DNA from: Rubellimicrobium thermophilum DSM 16684
GTDB lineage: Bacteria > Pseudomonadota > Alphaproteobacteria > Rhodobacterales > Rhodobacteraceae
Direction of reading: 5' to 3'
DNA: 64,000 bases
Assembly: GCF_000442315.1 (NCBI RefSeq)
Contig: NZ_KE557318.1
Location: 131,362 to 195,361 of the forward strand
The notes under the pieces were generated by a model that was not told the DNA's origin, made no database searches, and saw only the letters and a list, made by a program, of their open reading frames with translations. Made by a program: the position numbers and the translations under genes. Below, in pieces: positions 40,933 to 50,810 of this stretch. Each line of letters opens with the position of its first letter. The first letter of the stretch is position 1.

Positions 40933-41685
40933 TCACAGTTTGGCGGCGCAGCGGCCGAGAATGTCGAGATAGACCGCGACATCCCAGGCCGAGCGGCCGA
41001 TGAAAAGCCCGTCGATATGCGGGCAAGAGATGAGTTCCGCGCAGTTCTGCGGATTGACCGAACCGCCGTAGAGGCAGGGGATGCGGCGTCCCAGCACGTC
41101 CGTTGCCACCGCGATGATCTCGGCCTGACGCGCATCGGCATAATCGCTGGTCGCCGGGATTCCGTTCACGCCGATGGCCCAGACAGGTTCATAGGCCAGA
41201 AGGATTTGCGCCTGCTTCTGCGTCCCGGTCAGCTTCGACAGCGCGCCCCTGACCTGGGTTTCCAGCACCTCGGCCGCCCGGCCTGCCTGCCGTTCCTCCA
41301 GCGTTTCGCCGATGCAGATCAGCGGGATCAGCCCGTGGCGGACTGCGGCTTCGGTTTTCAGGCCCACGGTTTCGTCGGTCTCGCCGAAATGCTCGCGCCG
41401 TTCGGAATGGCCAAGTTCCACGATGTCCAGCCCGCAGTCTGTCAGCATCACGGGGCTGATCTCGCCCGTCCAGGCGCCCGCGTCGGCCCAATGCATGTTC
41501 TGCGCCCCAACCTTGACCCGCGTGCCAGCCAGCATCGCCTTGACCTCGCGGACGGCGGTAAAGGGGGGGATGACAAAGGGCTGGATGCGCGGGTCGAAGG
41601 TCGCGGCCAAAAGCCCGTCGGCAAAGGCGCGGGCCTCGGCCAAGGTCTTGTTCATCTTCCAGCTTGTGCCGATCCAATGCGTCAT
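40933..41685 (-). CDS. eryH: D-3-tetrulose-4-phosphate isomerase, TIM family
   Basis: 250-residue triosephosphate-isomerase paralogue. Lys in SWKMNKT, His in [15 protein letters not shown] and Glu in [12 protein letters not shown] keep the TIM active site. In Brucella and rhizobia the TIM homologue in this position (TIM2/TpiB, EryH) isomerises a tetrulose phosphate and is required for erythritol growth. Context (deoR-eryH-eryI) matches. The start overlaps the deoR stop by 4 bp. Confidence 0.88.
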   Translation of the reverse strand: MTHWIGTSWKMNKTLAEARAFADGLLAATFDPRIQPFVIPPFTAVREVKAMLAGTRVKVGAQNMHWADAGAWTGEISPVMLTDCGLDIVELGHSERREHFGETDETVGLKTEAAVRHGLIPLICIGETLEERQAGRAAEVLETQVRGALSKLTGTQKQAQILLAYEPVWAIGVNGIPATSDYADARQAEIIAVATDVLGRRIPCLYGGSVNPQNCAELISCPHIDGLFIGRSAWDVAVYLDILGRCAAKL

Positions 41686-42452
41686 GTGTCGTCCCTTGCG
41701 ATGGTAAGCCTGATGCCCGCCCGGTCCATTGCGGCGCGGTCTTCCGGCGCGGGGGCGGCATCGGTGATGATGGCGTCGAATTCGGTCAGGTCGGCCAGAA
41801 CATGCAGGGCGGACCGGCCGAAACGCTTGTGATTGATCAGAAGGCAGGACTGGGCGGCGGCATTCATCATCGCGCGCTTGGTGCGCACCACCTCGTCATC
41901 CATATGGAAGGCACGGCAACCCGCGACCGCAGGGGTCGAGATAAAGGCAAGATCCGCACGCAGCCGCGACAGCGCGCCTTCGGTCACCACGCCGAAAAAT
42001 GCGTTGTATTTCGGGCGAAAAATGCCGCCAAGCGCGATGAGCGTGATGCCGGGTTCGTTCCGCAGCACGTCCATCACGGCGCCGTTGTTGGTAATCACCG
42101 TTAGGGGCCGCTTTTCGACCAGCGTCGAGCCCAGCAGTGCCGCCATCGACCCGTCGTTGACCAGCACGGTCATGCCGGGCTCCACTAGTTCCGCCGCCGC
42201 GCGGGCCATCCGCGCCTTGGCCTCGGCGTCCTGCATGGCACGGATGCGGAAGTCGCTTTCGAACTGGGTGCCGGATTCCACCGTCGCCCCGCCGCGAATC
42301 TTGCGCAACAGGCCTGCGGCCTCCAGGTGGTCCAGGTCGCGGTGAATCGTCATCTTTGAGACCGAGAAGCGGTCTGCCAGGTCGTCAAGGTCCACGGCGC
42401 GAGCCGTGACCAGAAGATCCATGATCGCTTGCCTGCGCTCCTCGCGCTTCAC
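41682..42452 (-). CDS. DeoR-family repressor of the eryHI operon
   Basis: About 256 residues: DeoR HTH (RRQAIMDLLVTARAVDLDDLADRFSVSKMTIHRDLDHLEAAGLLRKIRGGA in outline) and a C-terminal sugar-phosphate sensor (VNDGSMAALLGSTL, LRADLAFISTPAV). The start is probably GTG at 42452 (VKREERR), which has GGAGGGA 4-5 nt upstream; the longer ATG form would run through the operator region. It heads the eryH-eryI-fbp-fba-dhaKL operon and is divergent from tkt. Confidence 0.88.
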   Translation of the reverse strand: MKREERRQAIMDLLVTARAVDLDDLADRFSVSKMTIHRDLDHLEAAGLLRKIRGGATVESGTQFESDFRIRAMQDAEAKARMARAAAELVEPGMTVLVNDGSMAALLGSTLVEKRPLTVITNNGAVMDVLRNEPGITLIALGGIFRPKYNAFFGVVTEGALSRLRADLAFISTPAVAGCRAFHMDDEVVRTKRAMMNAAAQSCLLINHKRFGRSALHVLADLTEFDAIITDAAPAPEDRAAMDRAGIRLTIARDDT

Positions 42453-42510
42453 GATTCCCTCCGTTCTTGGCGCTGAGATAACACAAATCGGCCTCATTGC
42501 AACATATTTT

Positions 42511-42537
42511 TGTGATTTTGTGATCTCGTAATGTGAT
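42511..42537. promoter_or_regulatory. TGTGAT-repeat operator between deoR and tkt
   Basis: Three copies of TGTGAT (42511-42516, 42519-42524, 42532-42537) lie in an AT-rich 140-bp divergent promoter region, unusual against the surrounding GC-rich DNA. GTGAT half-sites recur upstream of eryA and of the ABC operon. Binding by the neighbouring DeoR protein or by EryD is inferred from position. Confidence 0.5.
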
Positions 42538-42595
42538 TTTTATTGAGATGTAACAGAAACTGCGTTATTTGCGGCACGAACATCGAAGGACGATC

Positions 42596-44604
42596 ATGAC
42601 GGAGGCCCCGCAAATCGCCGTCAAGGCGGCGCTCGATCCGCAGAACTTCGTGTTGGCAACTGCCTCCGGGCGCTGGCCATCGACGCGGTCGAGGCGGCGA
42701 AATCCGGCCACCCGGGCGCGCCGACGGGCATGGCGGATGCGGCGGCGGTGCTGTTTTCGCGCCATCTGAAGTTCGACGCGGCAAACCCCGACTGGCCCGA
42801 CCGCGACCGTTTCGTGCTGTCGAACGGCCACGCCTCGATGCTGCTTTACGCGCTGCTGCACCTGACCGGGTACGAGGACATGACGCTCGAGCAGCTGCGG
42901 AATTTCCGCCAGTGGGGCGCGATCACGGCAGGTCATCCCGAATACGGCCATGCCAAGGGGGTCGAGACGACGACCGGCCCGCTGGGGCAAGGGCTGGCGA
43001 CGGCGGTCGGCATGGCGCTGGCCGAACGGCGCCTGGCGGCCGAATTCGGGGCGGATATCGTGGATCACCACACCTATGTCTTTCTGGGCGATGGCTGCCT
43101 GCAGGAAGGCATCGGGCAAGAGGCGATCAGCCTGGCCGGGCATCTGGGGCTGGGCAAGCTGATCGTGCTTTACGACGATAACGCCATTACCATCGACGGG
43201 CCGACCTCGGTCAGCTTTTCCGAGGATGTGCCGGCACGGTTCCGGGCCTGCGGCTGGCATGTGCAGTCCTGCGACGGGCACGACGGCCGCGCGCTGGACG
43301 CGGCGATCGCGGCGGCAAAGGCGGAAACCGGGAAACCCTCGCTGATCGCGATGAAAACGGTGATCGGCTTCGGCTCTCCGAACAAGGCGGGAACATATGC
43401 GGTGCATGGCGCGCCCCTGGGCCCCGAGGAGGCGGCGGCGACCAAGGCGGCGCTGGGATGGACGTCGGCGCCGTTCGAGATCCCGGCAGAGCTTCTGGCC
43501 GAATGGCGCCGGATCGGCGCGCGCGGGGCCGAGGTGCGCAAGGACTGGCAGGCGCGGCTTGCCGCCCATCCCGCGCGGGACGAATTCCTGCGCCGCCTGT
43601 CGGGCGAGCTGCCGAAGGGCTACGATGCCGCCCTGGCCGAGGCGCGCGCGGCGCTTTTCGCCGCGCCGAAAAAGGCCGCGACGCGCAAGGCCAGCCAGAT
43701 GGCGCTAGAGGCGCTGACCGCGGCAGTGCCCGAGATGATCGGCGGGTCGGCCGACCTGACCGGGTCGAACCTGACCAGGGTCAAGGCGGTGGACAGCCAG
43801 TTCACGCGTGAGGCTCCGGGCCGCTACATCGGCTATGGCGTGCGCGAATTCGGCATGGCAGCGGCGATGAACGGACTTTCGCTGCATGGCGGGTTCATCC
43901 CCTATGGCGGGACATTCCTCGTATTCAGCGACTATTGCCGCAACGCGATCCGCCTTTCGGCGCTGATGGGGGTGGGGACGATCTATGTGATGACGCATGA
44001 CTCGATCGGTCTGGGCGAGGACGGACCCACGCACCAGCCCATCGAACACCTGGCGTCCTTGCGCGCGATCCCCGGCCTGACCGTGCTGCGCCCAGCCGAT
44101 ACGGTGGAAACGCTCGAGGCCTGGGACATCGCGATCCGTAACCGCAAGCGGCCGACATTGCTGGCCCTGTCGCGGCAGGACGTGCCGCAGCTGCGGCTGG
44201 AGGCAAGTGACGAGAACCTGACCGCGAAGGGAGCTTACATCATCCGCCGGTTCAAGGCCGACCGCGACGTGACGCTGATCGCCACCGGGACCGAGGTGGC
44301 ACTGGCCATCGAGGCGGCCCAGGCGCTGGAGGCGGAAGGCTATGGCGTGGCGGTGGTTTCGATGCCGGCCTGGGATCTGTTCGACGCGCAACCGCAAGCC
44401 TATCGCGACGAAGTGCTGGGAACGGCGCCCCGCATCGCCATCGAGGCGGCGGGCAAGTTCGGCTGGACGCGCTATGTCGCAAGCGAAGCGGACGTGATCG
44501 GGATGCCGGGCTTTGGCGCTTCGGCCCCGGCCGAGCGGCTGTATCAGGAATTCGGCATCACAAAGGCCGCGATCATCGCCCGGGCAAAGGCGCTGGTGGA
44601 CTGA
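42596..44604 (+). CDS. tkt: Transketolase, one frameshift near the start
   Basis: Thiamine-diphosphate enzyme of about 669 residues moving two-carbon units between sugar phosphates. The start at 42596 ([18 protein letters not shown]) has GAAGGA upstream. The frame shifts at 42655-42658; one added base gives [23 protein letters not shown]. Motifs: ThDP-binding [11 protein letters not shown] to [10 protein letters not shown], substrate loop [19 protein letters not shown], and [21 protein letters not shown]. It is divergent from deoR, so it is probably induced with the ery genes. It can pass erythrose 4-phosphate into hexose and pentose phosphates. Confidence 0.92.
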
Positions 44605-44614
44605 CCGACGCTCG

Positions 44615-44662
44615 CCCCCTTCGGGCACCCGCGCGAAAGCGCCGAGGCAAGCCCGAAGGGGG
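44615..44662. terminator. Candidate bidirectional terminator
   Basis: A perfect 12-bp inverted repeat (CCCCCTTCGGGC at 44615-44626 and GCCCGAAGGGGG at 44651-44662) lies between the convergent tkt and eryD genes, with a 24-nt GC-rich spacer. There is no T-run, so it may act as an RNA stabiliser rather than an intrinsic terminator. Confidence 0.45.
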
Positions 44663-44680
44663 GGACGGGGACAGTTCCGA

Positions 44681-45631
44681 TCAGGCCAGAAGGGCGCGGG
44701 CCGTCGCCTCGTCGGTGATAAGGCCGGTCAGCCACGCGCTTTCCAGGACGGCGCGAATGGCGGCGACCTTGCCCTTGCCTCCGGCGATGGCGACCGTGCG
44801 CGCACTGCGCGAACTATCCGGGCCGACCGCCAGAAGCCGCGCGCTCAGCGCCGTCACCAGCACCCGACCGCGCGCATCGAAGAAATTGCCCAGCATCTCG
44901 CCCACCCCGCCGGCACGGGTGATTTCGGCGATCTCGGCGGGCAGGATCATGCCAGAAGATACCAGCTGCGCGCTTTCGTCTGCGGTGCCGATGCCGACGA
45001 CCTTCAACGCGGCGCTGCGCGACATGTCGAAGATTTCCTGCACGCCGGGCTGGGCCAGCAGCACCATGCGGTCCTCGGCGGAATTGGCAAAGAAAGGCAC
45101 CGGCAGCACGAAGGCCTGTGCGCCGGTCTTGGCAGCCAGGCTGTGCATGACGTCATGCGGGTTGGCGGCATAGTGCCGGGTAAGGCCACCAAGAAGCGAG
45201 ACGAAGCGCACCGACCCGGCGTTGAAGCGCGGCATGGCGTCGATGGCGGCCGCCAGCGTCCGGCCATGGCCAAGACCGATCGTGCCATGGCCGCCATGCT
45301 CGATCTCGCGCCGCAGGAAATTCGCGCCGGCCACGCCAAGGGCGCGCAGCGGCAGGCCCTCTTCCCCGAGGTCGGGCGCCACGACGGCCTGATCCAGGCC
45401 GAAACGGCGGCAAAGCGCGTCCTCAAGTATCACGCATTCGACCATCGGCCCATCGACGGAGACCTTGACCAGTCCCGCATCGACCGCCCGCGCGATCAGC
45501 CGGTGCGCCTTGACCGAGGGCAGGCCCAGCCGTTTCGCCACCGCCGCCTGCGTCAGTCCGCCGACGAAATGCAGCCAGGCCGCGCGGACGGCCAGGCTGA
45601 TTTCGGGGTCGGTCTCGATGGGGCTGGGCAT
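44681..45631 (-). CDS. eryD: Erythritol operon regulator EryD, SorC family
   Basis: 316 residues: N-terminal HTH (AAWLHFVGGLTQAAVAKRLGLPSVKAHRLIARAVDAGLVKVSV in outline) and a C-terminal sugar-binding domain (GLGHGRTLAAAID, GTADESAQLVSSGM). The SorC/DeoR-like EryD of Brucella represses eryABCD until erythritol binds. Here it is also the last gene of eryABCD, 9 bp after eryC. The likely targets are the GTGAT repeats before eryA. Confidence 0.88.
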   Translation of the reverse strand: MPSPIETDPEISLAVRAAWLHFVGGLTQAAVAKRLGLPSVKAHRLIARAVDAGLVKVSVDGPMVECVILEDALCRRFGLDQAVVAPDLGEEGLPLRALGVAGANFLRREIEHGGHGTIGLGHGRTLAAAIDAMPRFNAGSVRFVSLLGGLTRHYAANPHDVMHSLAAKTGAQAFVLPVPFFANSAEDRMVLLAQPGVQEIFDMSRSAALKVVGIGTADESAQLVSSGMILPAEIAEITRAGGVGEMLGNFFDARGRVLVTALSARLLAVGPDSSRSARTVAIAGGKGKVAAIRAVLESAWLTGLITDEATARALLA

Positions 45632-45640
45632 TGCGGTTCT

Positions 45641-46573
45641 TCAGATGTGCAGGTCTTGAACCCCGCTGTCGATATGCGGCGCCCAGAAGGCCACGCTTTC
45701 GGCGATCTGCGCAATGACCTGGCGGTCGTTCGGCTCGCGTTCCTTGAAGGACAGTTCCAGGCAGATTTCATTGTCGACCGCGCCACCTTCGGCAAAGGCG
45801 CGCAGCAATGGTTCGGGCTGGATGCTTCCCTTGGCGTTGAAGGCGGCGGTAAAGGGCCGGTGGCCGGACTTGTCCATCATCGATTGCTTGATGTGGATGA
45901 TGGGGGAAACCCTCGGCACCGCCCGCGCCCAGGCATAGGGATCGGTGTCGTCAGGATTGGGGCTGGTCACGTCGCCATGGTCGATATCGGCCATCATCCA
46001 CATCGGCACAGCCATATTGGCAGCGGTCAGCCGGTCCTGCAGGGCCATGCAGGCGGCGATGGTCTCGCCGAATTCGCGGCCCACGCTCATCGGTTCCCAA
46101 AAGACATAGGACAGGCCCGCCGCCTTGGCATGTTCGGCGACCTCGGCCCAGCAGTCGATGGCCGTCTGTATCAGCGCCTCGCGGCGCACGGGGTCGTCGA
46201 AATCCTTGTAGGTGAAGATGGCGAATTGGGTGCCGACCGACTGCCCGCCAAGTTCGGCGATGATGTCGGCGAAGGTCTTGAACCAGTCCACATAATACCG
46301 CCGCACGTCGCGGTCCGGGTGGCCGAAGTGGTTCAGCCGCCCATAGGGTCCGGTCATGCCCGAGGTGACGCGCACCCCCGTCCGGCGCAGCGCCGCGCCC
46401 ATCTGGCGGGTCAGCCGGCGGATCACCGGGGCGGGCCAGGACGGGTTGATGAATTCATGCGTCAGTTGCAGGTCACGGATGCGCAGGTCGCGCGCGACGG
46501 TGTCGATCAGGTCGTCTGGCTCGGCAAAGCGGTTGACCAGCGGGTTGGTGTTCAGTGACAGGGTCAGGGCCAT
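45641..46573 (-). CDS. eryC: Tetrulose-4-phosphate racemase EryC, xylose-isomerase-like TIM barrel
   Basis: 310-residue sugar-phosphate isomerase/epimerase-family protein. Acidic and His metal ligands are seen in YVFWEPMSVGREFGE, MMADIDHGDVTSPN and HIKQSMMDKSGHRPFT. Brucella EryC, once thought a dehydrogenase, converts L- to D-3-tetrulose 4-phosphate. The assignment follows the order eryA-eryB-eryC-eryD. The ATG is 1 bp after the eryB TAA, so translation is probably coupled. Confidence 0.88.
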   Translation of the reverse strand: MALTLSLNTNPLVNRFAEPDDLIDTVARDLRIRDLQLTHEFINPSWPAPVIRRLTRQMGAALRRTGVRVTSGMTGPYGRLNHFGHPDRDVRRYYVDWFKTFADIIAELGGQSVGTQFAIFTYKDFDDPVRREALIQTAIDCWAEVAEHAKAAGLSYVFWEPMSVGREFGETIAACMALQDRLTAANMAVPMWMMADIDHGDVTSPNPDDTDPYAWARAVPRVSPIIHIKQSMMDKSGHRPFTAAFNAKGSIQPEPLLRAFAEGGAVDNEICLELSFKEREPNDRQVIAQIAESVAFWAPHIDSGVQDLHI

Positions 46574-46574
46574 C

Positions 46575-48086
46575 TTACGCCGCCTTCGCCAGATCGGCGG
46601 CGAACCAGTCGGCAAAGGCCGCCTGTTGCGCCTCGGTCAGATGCAGCCGGTGCTTGGTGCGGCGCCACAGGATATCCTCGGCCGTCAGCGCCCATTCCCT
46701 GGCCACCAGATAGCGCGCCTCGGCCTCGTAGAGATTGGCGCCGAAATGCCGGCCCAGCCCGGCAAGCGAGGTCGCGGCGCCGATCACGTCCTTTGTCCTC
46801 GCGCCGTAAAGGCGCCCATAGTGATGGACCAGCTCGCGCGGCATCCAGGGATAGGCTTCGCGCAGGTCATTGGCGAAGGTTTCATAATCGGCATTGGCGA
46901 TCTCGCCTCCCGGCAGGGGGGCCGTCGCCGTCCAGTCGGGCCCCATCTGCGGGAAGATATGGCGCAGGCGGTGCAGCCCGCGTTCGGCCAACTCGCGGTA
47001 GGTAGTGATCTTGCCGCCGAAGACATTCAGGAGCGGCACGCCGTCGGTTTCGTCGAGGTCGAAGACATAGTCCCGCGTGACGGCGGAGGGGTTCCCCTTG
47101 CCGTCATCAAAAAGCGGCCGCACGCCGGAAAAACTGTGCAGCACGTCCGATCGGCGCAGCTTTTCCTTGAAATAGCGGTTCACTGCCTTGAGCAGATAGT
47201 CGATTTCGGATTCGTCGACCGTCACATCTTCGGCCCGGCCCTCATAGGCGATGTCGGTAGTGCCAATCAGCGCTTTGTCGCCCTCGTAGGGGTTGATAAA
47301 GATCACCCGCCTGTCGGTGTTCTGCACCAGATAGGCGTTCGAGCCCGTCCACCATTTCGGCACGATGATGTGGCTGCCCTTGACCAGCCGCACGTTGCGG
47401 GTGGACTTCGAGCCCGCGACGCGCCTGATCACGTCGGAAACCCAGGGTCCGGCGCAGTTGGCGATGCAGCGGGCGCGGAAGCTGCGCTCCTCGCCGGTCA
47501 GGCTGTTGCGGGTGACGACGGTCCAGGCGCCGCCTTCGCGCCGGGCGGATACGGCGGGGCTGCGGGTCAGGACCAGCGCGCCCTTCTCTGCCGCGCCCAT
47601 GGCGTTCAGCACCACCAGCCGGGCGTCATCGACCCAGCAGTCGGAATATTCAAAGCCGCGGGTGAACTGGTCCAGGATCGGCGCGCCTTCGGGATCGCGA
47701 CGCAGATTCAGCGTGCGGGTGCCGGGAAGCCGCTTGCGCCCGCCGAGGTGGTCATAGAGAAACAGGCCCAGCCGCACCAGCCAGGCGGGCCGGTCCTGGG
47801 GCGAGTGCGGCAGGACAAAGCGCATCGGCCAGATGATGTGGGGGGCGACATTCAGCAGCACCTCGCGCTCGATCAGCGCCTCGCGGACCAGACGGAATTC
47901 GTAATATTCCAGATAGCGCAGCCCGCCATGCACCAGCTTGCCGGACCGGGACGAGGTGCCCTCGGCCAGGTCGTCCTTTTCGCATAGCACGACCTTGAGG
48001 CCGCGCCCCGCCGCATCCCGCGCCATGCCGGCGCCGTTGATCCCGCCGCCGATCACGAAAAGGTCGATCATTTCGCTGTCAGTCAT
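46575..48086 (-). CDS. eryB: Erythritol-4-phosphate dehydrogenase EryB (GlpD family)
   Basis: 503-residue FAD enzyme. The FAD motif is LFVIGGGINGAGMARDAAGRGLKVVLCEKDDLAEGTSS, followed by SGKLVHGGLRYLE, both typical of aerobic glycerol-3-phosphate dehydrogenase. In the ery pathway the homologue oxidises L-erythritol 4-phosphate to L-3-tetrulose 4-phosphate and passes electrons to the quinone pool. It starts 2 bp after the corrected eryA stop. A purely glycerol role is unlikely given eryC and eryD downstream. Confidence 0.9.
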   Translation of the reverse strand: MTDSEMIDLFVIGGGINGAGMARDAAGRGLKVVLCEKDDLAEGTSSRSGKLVHGGLRYLEYYEFRLVREALIEREVLLNVAPHIIWPMRFVLPHSPQDRPAWLVRLGLFLYDHLGGRKRLPGTRTLNLRRDPEGAPILDQFTRGFEYSDCWVDDARLVVLNAMGAAEKGALVLTRSPAVSARREGGAWTVVTRNSLTGEERSFRARCIANCAGPWVSDVIRRVAGSKSTRNVRLVKGSHIIVPKWWTGSNAYLVQNTDRRVIFINPYEGDKALIGTTDIAYEGRAEDVTVDESEIDYLLKAVNRYFKEKLRRSDVLHSFSGVRPLFDDGKGNPSAVTRDYVFDLDETDGVPLLNVFGGKITTYRELAERGLHRLRHIFPQMGPDWTATAPLPGGEIANADYETFANDLREAYPWMPRELVHHYGRLYGARTKDVIGAATSLAGLGRHFGANLYEAEARYLVAREWALTAEDILWRRTKHRLHLTEAQQAAFADWFAADLAKAA

Positions 48087-48088
48087 CG

Positions 48089-49656
48089 TCAGTCTCCTGT
48101 CGGGGTCGCGCGGGCACGGGCCATGGCCTCCCAGACAGGGGAGCTGGCGCGGCGGGCGGCGTGAAAAGCGGGAAAGAGCCGGTCATAGGTCGCGGCCAGT
48201 TGCGGGTCCGGGGTTCGGCCGCGCCCAGAAGCGGCGTGACCCATTGGGCGATGCAGGCATCCATGTCGGGATAGGCGCCGATGGCGACGGCGGCCATCAT
48301 CGCCGCCCCCGCCGCCCCGGCCTCGTCCCGGGCCGAGGTGCGGACCTGCGCCCGGATCGCCGCACCAAGGATGCCCCGCAGCACGGGCGAGCGGGCGGCG
48401 CCCCCGGTCAGGCGCAGCTCGGCCGGCAGCGGGCCCATCGCGGTATAGCAGTCGCGCATCGCCATCCCCAGCCCCTCGACCACGGCGCGGACCAGGTCGG
48501 CATAGCGGGTGGTCATCGACAGGCCGAAGAAACCGGCGCGGGCGTCGGCATCGACGAAGGGGCCACGTTCGCCCGCCTCGGAGATATAGGGCAGATAGCC
48601 GGTCTGACCGGGGCGCGCGGCGGCAAGCCAGCCGTCGATGCGGGCAACCAGATCGCGCGTCGTCGCCTCTTGCCCAAAGTCGCGCAGCACATCGGAGGCC
48701 AGCGACAGAACCCAGTCGAGGTTCAGGGTGGCTGCCATATTGGTCTGGACCTGGGTCACGATGCCGGGAATGGGCAGGCAGATGACATAGCCGGTGCCTT
48801 CGGCATTCAGATGCACCTGCTGCCACGGCACCGCCCGCATGTGAACGCCGGTGGATCCGACCGTGGAACAGGCCACGTCGCCCGCCCCGCCATATACCCC
48901 CGCCCCAAGCGCGGTCATCACCATGTCCACGAATCCCAGGCTGACCGGCGTCCCCGCGCGCAGACCTGTCAGGGCGGCAGCCTCGGGCGTCAGCGGATGG
49001 GTGACGCTGGTCCCGTCCACGATTTCGGGCAGAAGCGCGCGGCGGTGGGTCAGGCCAAGCGCGGCGATCACCGCATCGTCATACTGCCGGTTGCGGAAAT
49101 TGCCGAAGGTGAAGCTGGCTTCGGACGGGTCGGTGGCGCGGATGCCGGTCAGCTTCAGATAAAGCCAATCCTTGCAATGCAGCGCCACCTCGGCCCGGTC
49201 CAAAAGTTCGGGGTGGTGGCGGTCCATATGCGCCATCTGGCTGCCCTGCTGGCAGGTGTTGAGCCCGGTGCCCGTCGCCTCGAACCGGGCGCGGTTCTGC
49301 GGACTTGCGGCAAGGTCGCGCACCGTCGGCGCGGCACGGGCATCAAGCCAGAGCCAGGCATCCCCCACCGGCTCATTGCCGGCGCCGACCAGCCAGGTGC
49401 CGTCGCCCTGCGCCGTGACCGACAGCGCGGCGGTGCGGGAAGCAAGGTCTGGAAGCCTGTCGTGCAGGCCCCGAATCGCCGCGACGCAGTCATCCCATGT
49501 CTGCGCCAGCGGCTGGGTGACGCCGCCATCGTCGCGGGTGGTGTAGCGGTTCGGAACCGCCGAGATGGCAAGCTGCGCACCCGCCAGATCGAAGGCTACC
49601 GCCTTGATCACCGATGTTCCGGCGTCGATCCCGAGGATCACGTCCCAGCCTGCCAT
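48089..49656 (-). CDS. eryA: Erythritol kinase EryA (FGGY family), one frameshift
   Basis: FGGY carbohydrate kinase of about 522 residues that phosphorylates erythritol. Phosphate-1 motif ILGIDAGTSVIKAVAFDLAG, Gly-rich VACSTVGSTGVH and C-terminal RLTGGAARSPVLRGILGAAI are present. The last 45 codons shift frame at a G4 run (plus 48210-48213). With one added base the end reads PDPQLAATYDRLFPAFHAARR and stops at 48089, just before eryB. Unshifted, it would run into eryB with a Pro/Arg-rich tail. GGAGG lies upstream of the ATG. Confidence 0.9.
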
Positions 49657-50144
49657 CTTTCCTCCCTCTGCCCGTCAGCCGAGTGCGCCGCTTTATATCA
49701 CTAAGATCACACAAAGGGAGATTTTTTTTGCAGACATAGAAAAACTTCTCGCTCGCCGGTCTCGCGGTATCGGCTTTGGGGGGGGCGCTCGCAGTCAGCG
49801 CGCGCCGTGAGGGCATCTGGCCAGCAAGATCAATAATAAAAATTATTACAAATACTTATGCGTTATCGCTCCGATTTCTATGCAGACAAGGACAGGGCTC
49901 CGGCGATTCGCGGCTGACGCGCGCCGACCGCATGGCGCAGGATTGCTGGCAATGATGCATGTGGCAAAAAATGGGGGCTTGACGTGATAACTAAGTTAGA
50001 TTTATCACATAGAAGGGGTTGAGTGCCGCAAGAGGAGATCGGCGCTTGGCTTCGGGGGGGGATAGTCATGACGGCCTGTGGTGGGACTTCGGTTCGTTTC
50101 CGCGCAGAGCAGCGCCCCGTTCCAGTGTTTTCGTCCCGAGGGGC
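49657..50144. promoter_or_regulatory. Divergent ery/transporter control region
   Basis: About 490 bp without a gene, AT-rich in the middle. On the eryA side, two GTGAT sites on the minus strand (complement of 49697-49701 and 49706-49710) lie just upstream. On the other side, GTGATAA (49984-49990) and TTATCAC (50002-50008) form an inverted repeat with an 11-bp spacer. This overlaps a possible promoter, TTGACG at 49979 and TTATCA 17 bp on. These GTGAT sites resemble those before tkt. No other feature is supported here. Confidence 0.5.
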
Positions 50145-50810
50145 ATGACCGCCATGATCAATGCCGCATCTTCCTCCATAAAGGCTCAGGGCGCCTCGCG
50201 TAGGAAGCTCTATCTGTTGGTGGCGGCCGTCTTGGCCGTAGTCGCTGCCATCGCTGCCGACACGACGGTGGTTCGCATCGGATCGGACGCCGATGTGCGG
50301 TTGCAGGCGTTCTCGCCCGATGCCTTCGGCGAGGCCGAATTCCCCCGCATCCAAGCCTTCATCACCGAACGGGCGGTGGACGGCGTGGCGATCGCGCCCG
50401 AGGTGCTGGTCGACAAGGCGGCGGCGGGGGCGAAATACGGCACGGCCTCGTCCACGGGGTCGATCATCATGGTGCGATTGACCGGCGTGATGGGCGAGGC
50501 AAAGGCCGGTAACTACGACCTTGCCGTCGAGGGGATGCCGGCCGAGATCAGGGTCCGGGTCCAGACCGGTCCAGCGATCAATGGTACCGACCTGCGAGAC
50601 GCGCCCGGCGACATCGATTTCGGCGACTTCAGGAACCAAATTGAATACCAAGATGCGGGCGCGGGCATCAATCGAGCGATGAAGAGGGCGGTTCTGGACG
50701 GGATCGACACCGCGAGCCTGTCGGGAAAGACGGTCGAGGTCGTCGGCGCCTTCCGCTTGGTGAACCCGGAGAACTGGTTGATCACTCCAGTCTCGATGGT
50801 GGTGAAATGA
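50145..50810 (+). CDS. DUF2291-family protein linked to a ribose-type ABC transporter
   Basis: 221 residues with an N-terminal membrane segment or signal (RKLYLLVAAVLAVVAAIAADTTVVRIG) and a soluble domain (FPRIQAFITERAVDGVAIAPEVL, GAKYGTASSTGS). DUF2291 proteins are often found as the first gene before ribose/polyol ABC genes; their function is unknown. The start at 50145 has GAGGGG just upstream; a longer frame from 50019 has no support. Its stop overlaps the ATPase start (ATGA). Confidence 0.8.
   Translation: MTAMINAASSSIKAQGASRRKLYLLVAAVLAVVAAIAADTTVVRIGSDADVRLQAFSPDAFGEAEFPRIQAFITERAVDGVAIAPEVLVDKAAAGAKYGTASSTGSIIMVRLTGVMGEAKAGNYDLAVEGMPAEIRVRVQTGPAINGTDLRDAPGDIDFGDFRNQIEYQDAGAGINRAMKRAVLDGIDTASLSGKTVEVVGAFRLVNPENWLITPVSMVVK

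Noticed and set aside
44513..46558. 681-codon open frame opposite eryD and eryC
   Set aside because: Compositional shadow; the minus strand encodes well-conserved eryD and eryC.
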